Below are positions 17,257 through 21,972 of a stretch of 21,972 bases of DNA, piece by piece. Position 1 is the stretch's first letter; each line of letters opens with the position of its first letter. The notes beneath the pieces were generated by a model. The model made no database searches. It saw only the letters and a program-made list of their open reading frames with translations, and had not been told where the DNA came from. Source of the DNA: Chara braunii (Eukaryota > Streptophyta > Charophyceae > Charales > Characeae). The stretch is taken from assembly GCA_003427395.1 (NCBI GenBank), contig BFEA01000200.1, positions 2,078,264 to 2,100,235 on the forward strand. Reading direction: 5' to 3'. The translations under genes were made by a program, and so were the position numbers.

Positions 17257-17604
17257 TGCCCCTTTAACTTTCATTTATTTGCGGTATGCCTCTCTGATGA
17301 CCGACTTACCCTGTCATGCACTTCTGACAATGATTAAAGTTTCCAAAAAACAATTGGGCCTGAAATATGTTCAATATACCCCTACAGGTACCGATTCCAA
17401 ATTTTCAGCATGCCCCGGTAGCTGCCCTCCCAAAGCCAGGGATACGTCTGCGAGTGCCACCAACGGGCACAGGGGCATGCTGAAATGTTGCAACCCTCAC
17501 CGACAAGGGTCTGCGGGAAACTTCAGAGGCCCCAGGGGCATGACAAGGTAAGTAGGTTGAAGGAGGGGCATACCGCAAATAAAGGGAATTTGGAGGGGCA
17601 TTTC
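17254..17604. mobile_element. Foldback element 2 of AGGGGCAT family
   Basis: The left arm AAATGCCCCTTTAAC...TTATTTGCGGTATGCC...GACTTACCCTGTCATGC (17254-17323) is the inverse of the right arm GCATGACAAGGTAAGTAGG...GGGGCATACCGCAAATAA...AGGGGCATTT (17535-17604). The interior has the hairpin 17454-17470 and a GGTACCGATTCCAAATTT module. That module is present in element 1 in the opposite orientation (AAATTTGGAATAGGTACCGAT, 17089-17109). Confidence 0.75.
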
Positions 17605-17626
17605 GAAAAAGTTTCCAAGAAAGAAA

Positions 17627-18203
17627 GAAAGAAAGAAAAGAAAAAGAAAGTGTTACTTCTCCGAAAACCGGGGGCAAGTTTTAGGTCCTAATCAGTGGAG
17701 TACTTAGGGATGGGGCTACATAGCTCAATCAACCAGAGTAGTAATCTGTACAGTGATTTGGCACGAAAGGAATAATACAATCATCAGCTTCTCTAACTTG
17801 CACCTACTCACCAGGGAGCGGTGTGCTCCTCTACTTTTGGTTTTTCCTTTCTGTTTTTTATTCCCTTTTTTGCTCTTTCTTAAACCACCAGTAGTACTCG
17901 GTCCATAAATCGGTCGCGGACCGTTGTCATTAGCGGCCCACAACTTCTAGGCTTCGAGGTACCAAACCTCAATGGTTGGAACCGCCGTCTAGAACAAAGT
18001 CGAAACAACATAGTGGCGGTTCGGAAAAACTTGGCGCAGGGGGTTGGCCTGCTCAGCGTCGATAGTTGGGCCAAGTACTGGTGATTCAAGCTATGCTATT
18101 TTTTTTCTATAAACCTACACGCTCGGTTTTGGATCGGTCGAGAATTCCATGGCCATACTTGAAGCTAGTCAGGCAAAAGGTGTATACAAACGAAGGAGTG
18201 TGG
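17627..18203. other. Spacer, no gene firmly supported
   Basis: It begins with an AAAG/AAGAAA run. In 17938-18081 one plus-strand frame gives protein-like text (for example NLNGWNRRLEQSRNNIVAVR) ending at TGA, preceded by a possible 3' splice site GTTGTCATTAG. This may be a short exon relic. The minus strand is open too (17880-18089), so the call is weak. Confidence 0.3.
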
Positions 18204-18840
18204 TCATGTTAACAAGGGCTCCAGGTTGGACCCCAACCCCGCTCGCAGGGTTTTTGGGGGGGGAGTTGAATAGACTCCTTTGATTAGGGGTTGGTTCATT
18301 TTAAAGTTAGAGTTGGACCTCACTCGCCGGCGGCTTGGTAAAGAAAAGAGCCCGATCGTTTTGGAGACTCCACTGGTCATGGAAAGAGGTGTGGAAAGCC
18401 TCTTTAGAAAGGTTTTCCAGACCCGGCCGCTGATGGAAAGGGGTTGTCGAAATGCTGACGGGGCATTTCTATATGGTCGGCGGTCTAGAAAATCTTCGTC
18501 GAGTTCCAGAATTCCTTTTCTAAACATGGCCCCCAGCAGAGCAGGGGGGGGAGCATGTTCTTCGATGGCATCAGAAGGCCCGAGGGCGTGGTCCAGGCAG
18601 CCATGGAGGGGACCGTTTTCCAGACCAGCATGCTACTGCAGACAACCGGTTTGTTGTCGCACGGTTGGCACATGGGCCCGTGGGGACAGTCTGGTTCCGA
18701 GTCCCCCTGTTTTCAAACGACCTTGCAACGGTGGACAAAATTTCGAATTCGAAATTTTTCGTGGGGTGAGAACGACGATCAGTTGAGCAACAGTGACCTT
18801 CGTCCCTGGGTGTGTACGACTCCCATATTGCGTTGATGCT
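18204..18840. other. GC-rich region open in several frames, coding strand uncertain
   Basis: The minus strand is open without a stop over 18207-18632 (about 142 codons). It contains MFRKGILELDEDFLDRRPYR and SGRVWKTFLKRLSTPLSMTS. The plus strand is open over 18280-18786 (168 codons) in one frame. In another plus frame, 18489-18836 reads MFFDGIRRPEGVVQAAMEGT and VFQTSMLLQTTGLLSHGWHM, preceded by TAG at a possible acceptor GGCGGTCTAG. The high GC makes long chance frames likely. The plus frame at 18489 and the minus frame both look protein-like. I recognise no family and would not call a gene. Confidence 0.35.
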
Positions 18841-19560
18841 TCGAACACAGCGGCGTCGATATCGTCTTCTTCCTCCGCAGTTGTGGTGATGTGCATGTTG
18901 CGATGCAATCGTTGATGTCGTTCGCACGTGCAGGGTGTGAGGTTTGTGTGCAGGTTGTCGTTCATGGTGTCGTCGTCACACAGTCCCTGTCCGTGAGTTG
19001 CATTCCAGTGTTGTCGGAGGTGTACGGACCGTTTTCTGTGGACGGCAGCGTGGAAGACAACCCGTGGAATGTGTGCATCCTATGTCTTGTGATGTTGCGA
19101 ATTCACAGCCTGCGAACTTGTCTTCGTCAACGGTGCATGTCACACGGGCCATCATCCCGCGGTTATGTGTTTTGCCATCCCTCATCGTTCGGCTTTTCAG
19201 GCAAGATGTGAGTGTGTCGTTGCTAGACACTGACATTTGTAGACGGGAGGTGGGTTGGGGGGCATGTGAGAACGTGCATGCCACTCTACAACCCCTTCCT
19301 CGCCACGTCGCAGGTGCTCTTCCTTGTTGGCAAGCCTCCACATGTAACGATCGATGTCAGGGTTCTTGCATGTATGCCGTTGTCATTGACACCTACTGCT
19401 GCTATGGTAGCCATCGCAAAATCCTATCTTGGGTTGTCCTCGCAAGCATCATTAATGTTCTCATCGTACTGGGTGCAGCGGTGTTGCTCTTCTTGATTTT
19501 AGGGTATATGGCTATCTTCCTTTGTTGGTGTCGGTGGAGGTAGTTCAGGAGGGGTGTTGC

Positions 19561-19562
<2 letters not shown>
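18841..19562 (+). other. GC-rich region with a 199-codon open frame; possible promoter/upstream DNA
   Basis: A plus-strand frame from 18944 to 19543 is Cys-rich. It ends in a strongly hydrophobic stretch near residues 161-195 (including VVLASIINVLIVLGAAVLLF) and a basic tail, as in a single-pass C-terminal membrane anchor. However, two other frames are open across large parts of the same interval and there is no recognisable domain. It lies directly upstream of the GA tract and the gene-like block at 19669, so it could instead be upstream sequence of that block. Confidence 0.25.

Positions 19563-19640
<78 letters not shown>
19563..19640. repeat. (GA)n microsatellite
   Basis: About 36 GA units, ending GAGAGAAAGAG. 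It lies 29 bases before the ATG at 19669. GA repeats are common in plant 5' leaders, so it may have been transcribed with the block downstream. Confidence 0.95.
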
Positions 19641-19641
<1 letters not shown>

Positions 19642-20332
19642 CTGCCTTTTTTTATTGGCGGGTGCAGCATGATGGATTCCAGTCGATGGAGGACAGATCT
19701 CTCGGTGGGCAATGATGTGGGATTCTAAACCAAAAACGACCCTCTTCAAGAATTCGTGTCAAACTCTTCACCATCAACATCAGTGGTTCAATCCTTCATT
19801 GGCTAGTTGTTTGATGGGGGTCGAGGCTTGCCGATCCACATACCACGGGCCCCTGTCCCTGCTTCGGCACATCAGCATGCGACAGGGACACGTGGACGGT
19901 TCCCTAGATGGCCGTCTATGCAGAGTATGCCTGCAGGAGCCATGTACATGGGTCAAAGTCCCCTCCCAAGTCTAGTTGCTGGCGGATACGACACACCTGC
20001 TCCGCATTCCTTTCAGGTCAGCAACAGATTCGACATTCCAACACACGACTTGCCCTCCCAACACAATGTTGACAGGGGCAACGCGATGAGGACTTGGCCC
20101 CCGCAGTGCAGACAGACGTCGCAGCAAGTGCGCGGTGCAGTGACCAGCCCGAGTTGACCATCGATCAAACGCACGCCTTGTCATCAGTTGCCTTCAATGG
20201 GCGATGCGCATGGCCATTGGACCAACTAGAGAATCAACAGAAAAATTATCGTCGAATTCCAACAAATTTGCATTTTCATGTTTAACTTATTCAGGACAGA
20301 AGGGCTTTGACCAACTGTTGCAAGTGGGTCTT

Positions 20333-20490
20333 CAACCGTGTTCAACTGCTTCACAACATTATCAATTTGTTCTCAACGAGTCGAACATGGTTTCCTACAG
20401 GTTTCCAACTTTGACTCAACGAGTCCAACATGGTTTCCTATAGGTCTCGAACTTTTTCCCAACAAGTTTTCAACATGGTTGTTGACCCGC
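20333..20490. repeat. 43-bp degenerate tandem repeat
   Basis: CAACGAGTC(G/C)(A)ACATGGTTTCCTA(C/T)AGGT starts at 20374 and 20417. A third copy, CAACAAGTTTTCAACATGG, starts at 20460. The period is 43 bp. A more diverged copy begins near 20333 (CAACCGTGTTCAACTG). The array lies in what would be an intron of the block at 19669, just after the acceptor-like TTTAACTTATTCAG at 20281-20294. Confidence 0.75.
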
Positions 20491-20514
20491 ATTTGGATAT
20501 ATGATCGGTTGTTG

Positions 20515-20523
20515 AGTGTGTGT

Positions 20524-20560
<37 letters not shown>
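20515..20560. repeat. (GT)n microsatellite
   Basis: GT repeats with one TA interruption near 20528. This explains the poly-CV segment in the frame crossing it. Confidence 0.95.
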
Positions 20561-20564
<4 letters not shown>

Positions 20565-21646
20565 GCGGTTCTGTACTGCGGGCCGGTCCTGCAAAATTGC
20601 ATGTTTTTGTAGTGTTATTTGGCCCCCAGTTCCCAACCGTGTGAAACTTTTGCTTATGTCGGATGAGTTGCGCATGTTATTGTGGCGCATGTCCACACTG
20701 TTTGTGCGACTTGGTAACTTCAGCGCCAAGTTGCCGACGTGTGCTCGACTCTACACATACGCGCGGCACCAGGAGGAGGCGATGGCAAGTGACCTTCGCA
20801 GGGCGCTTTCTAATTTCAAATGACTTATGACGACTCGATTGCGCCGCTGCAAATGTTTGTTTCTACCGTCGCCAATATGAACGTCACCTGCCCCGTGTTG
20901 CCGTCGTCACTTCCCAAAGCCAATTCCGAATTTGATTTTTGAACAAGGAGGTTAAGTTTTATTTTTTCTCGTCGCAGTTGGACCACATTGTTGGGGCCCC
21001 CATCGGCAGCCCCAACCCTGCACCATCTAAAGCACTAGGGCAAGGGGCGACATGTAATTCCCTCCCTCCACCGAGAGAGGAAACCTCCCTTCACCAGAGG
21101 TAGATAGCTATGTTTGCAAGGGTCTCACATATAGGCTTAGGAGTAGTGCTAGGTTGGTCGTGAAATATGGAAAAGATGAGTTCCTTGACATGGCAGAAGG
21201 CAGTTAAAAATGGAAAGAAAAATATGCATACAGCTGTACCCTGATGAGAAGGCAAAAAAAAAAAAAAAAAACAGTTGATGATATCATTTTCGTTTTTGTT
21301 TTGGGAAGGTTAATTCTTTGATACCCCAACCATTTCAGGTACTTGTCAAATCTGGACTGGAGATGGCCTTTCAAGCCTTTTTTTTAATTTACCACTATAG
21401 TATTATGGGGAACCCCGTAGCAGCCAGCCCATGTTCAAGCCTCCAACGAGAGAACATGCGGGTGCTGCACCGGACTTGCAGTCCATCGATACTGGGCAGG
21501 GGTCAGCCGATAGCACTTCTTTGATAGGGTAGTTGTTATGCCTCACCTCCAGTTCCCCCTACTACCATCCGCAGTTTGTGCTGAATACTGCTCCGGGGGG
21601 GCGAATGGCTTATCTTTTGGTGACGGGCGTCAAGCTTGCCCACAAA

Positions 21647-21730
21647 GGTACATGAGGCCAATGGGGACTGAACCCAACACCTCCTGAATGGCACTTGTAT
21701 ATGCTAGGCACCGAGCTAGGCCAGGAGGAC
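21647..21730 (-). repeat. tRNA-like unit 1 (SINE-like), minus strand
   Basis: Read on the minus strand it has an A-box-like TGGCCTAGCTCGG (complement of 21711-21723) and, about 36 bases on, a B-box-like GGGTTCAGTCCC (complement of 21664-21675). The stretch AGGAGGTGTTGGGTTCAGTC closely resembles the variable loop and T arm of a tRNA. The B box is one base short of the canonical GGTTCGANTCC and the anticodon arm is poor, so this is a tRNA-derived repeat rather than a working tRNA. Confidence 0.6.
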
Positions 21731-21812
21731 GGTACATGAGGCTTATGGGGACTGAACCGAACACCTCCTGAATGACACATGCATGTGTTAGGAACTGAGT
21801 TAGGCCGTTGAT
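21731..21812 (-). repeat. tRNA-like unit 2 (SINE-like), minus strand
   Basis: A tandem copy of unit 1, 84 bp away: GGTACATGAGGC(C/T)(A/T)ATGGGGACTGAACC(C/G) is shared on the plus strand. On the minus strand it has the A-like GGCCTAACTCAGT (complement of 21794-21806) and the B-like CGGTTCAGTCCC (complement of 21748-21759). Its anticodon-arm position holds the perfect palindrome ACACATGCATGTGT. Both units lie in the same direction, so this is a tandem dimer. Confidence 0.6.
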
Positions 21813-21873
21813 TTTGTTTTTCTTCGTATAAAAACATCCTAGGGCCATGCGATGAGCAATAGGTCACTGGGTA

Positions 21874-21972
21874 TGTATATATATATATATATCGTCACAA
21901 ATAGAACTGCCCGGTAAACCGTAGGCAGAGAGAGAGAAGAGGACAACAAACGAGGGGCTGTGACAAACTGTT
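21874..21972 (+). repeat. Dispersed coding-like motif, copy 3 (cut by window end)
   Basis: (TA)n, CGTCACAAATAGAACTGCCCGGTAAACCG and GACAACAAACGAGGGGCTGTGACA match the copies at 7055 and 13770. After the TAA the frame reads TVGREREEDNKRGAVTNC to the window edge without a stop. This is the most intact of the three. Any associated gene or element continues to the right of the window. Confidence 0.65.

Larger units (their letters stand above)
19669..21620 (+). pseudogene. Decayed multi-exon gene-like block, function unknown
   Basis: From ATG 19669 one frame gives MMDSSRWRTDLSVGNDVGF, a stop (19726), TKNDPLQEFVSNSSPSTSVV, a stop (19804), then Pro/Gln/Ser-rich text to about 20070 (GGYDTPAPHSFQVSNRFDIP). 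The protein-like text then shifts frame at about 20073 (QTDVAASARCSDQPELTIDQ) and ends at 20281. Later coding-like pieces follow plausible 3' splice sites. Position 20632 (TTTGGCCCCCAG) leads to MSDELRMLLWRMSTLFVRLG and on to 20821. An overlapping frame 20820-20942 starts MTYDDSIAPLQMFVSTVANM. Position 20978 (TTTTTTCTCGTCGCAG) leads to LDHIVGAPIGSPNPAPSKAL, with a donor-like AG|GTAGAT at 21100. Position 21401 (ACCACTATAG) leads to YYGEPRSSQPMFKPPTREHA, then a stop, then SSSPYYHPQFVLNTAPGG. Stops and a frameshift suggest a pseudogene. I recognise no domain. Confidence 0.45.

Noticed and set aside
18944-19543. 199-codon protein with a hydrophobic C-terminal anchor called as a gene
   Set aside because: Other frames are open over most of the same GC-rich interval, no domain is recognisable and no homologue can be tested here. 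Kept only as a low-confidence region.
21610-21867. Minus-strand frame with two CHSGGV(R/G)FSPH peptide repeats
   Set aside because: The repeat is explained by the tandem tRNA-like units; A- and B-box spacing fits better than coding.
7055-21972. The three same-orientation motifs as long terminal repeats of two large retrotransposons
   Set aside because: Similarity covers only about 80-100 bp. There is no TG...CA boundary, primer-binding site or polypurine tract in place, and the intervals contain unrelated elements.

Overview
Nothing in this window is bacterial or organellar in style. It has no operons, no intact long ORF and no rRNA. It has long microsatellites, plant-type TTTAGGG telomere-like units, candidate spliceosomal sites and nested cut-and-paste transposons. 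It reads as gene-poor, repeat-rich nuclear DNA from a large eukaryotic genome. A green-lineage host is my best guess, possibly a charophyte-like alga, because of the hAT-type elements, the GA-rich leader before a coding-like block and a zinc-knuckle remnant. That assignment is inference and needs a similarity search.

Left part (1-7050): purine-rich satellite DNA with a duplicated 229-bp unit, a 45-48-bp minisatellite and two strong hairpins lead into AT-rich DNA without genes. A clear transposon nest follows. Two arms of a large inverted repeat (about 2976-3430 and 4520-5345) enclose a 784-bp hAT-like element with 8-bp target duplications (3439-4222). The right arm is interrupted by a second, 366-bp element, also with 8-bp duplications (4904-5269). 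The left arm keeps the matching uninterrupted site. A small foldback element (5775-5938) and long CT, CG, ACGA and GT microsatellites come next.

Middle (7050-16000): a short motif that is open in one frame occurs three times in the window (about 7055, 13770 and 21885). The first copy runs into a 2.6-kb stretch that looks like an old, stop-riddled coding region. Further coding-like relics are at 10995-11374, 14004-14138 (minus) and 15267-15760 (minus). The last carries a degenerate CCHC zinc knuckle of the retroelement Gag type. More copies of the AT-core/GC-hairpin element family lie at 13067-13270 and 14410-15005.

Right part (16000-21972): two head-to-tail foldback elements built from AGGGGCAT words share a small hairpin whose stem shows a compensatory base-pair change. 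GC-rich DNA open in several frames follows. A decayed multi-exon gene-like block on the plus strand (19669-about 21600) sits behind a long GA repeat. A tandem pair of tRNA-like units on the minus strand and the third copy of the dispersed motif close the window.

I see no gene that I would call intact. The most interesting material is the element family with an AT-rich core, in which each copy keeps GC-rich hairpins at its ends but spells them with different words.
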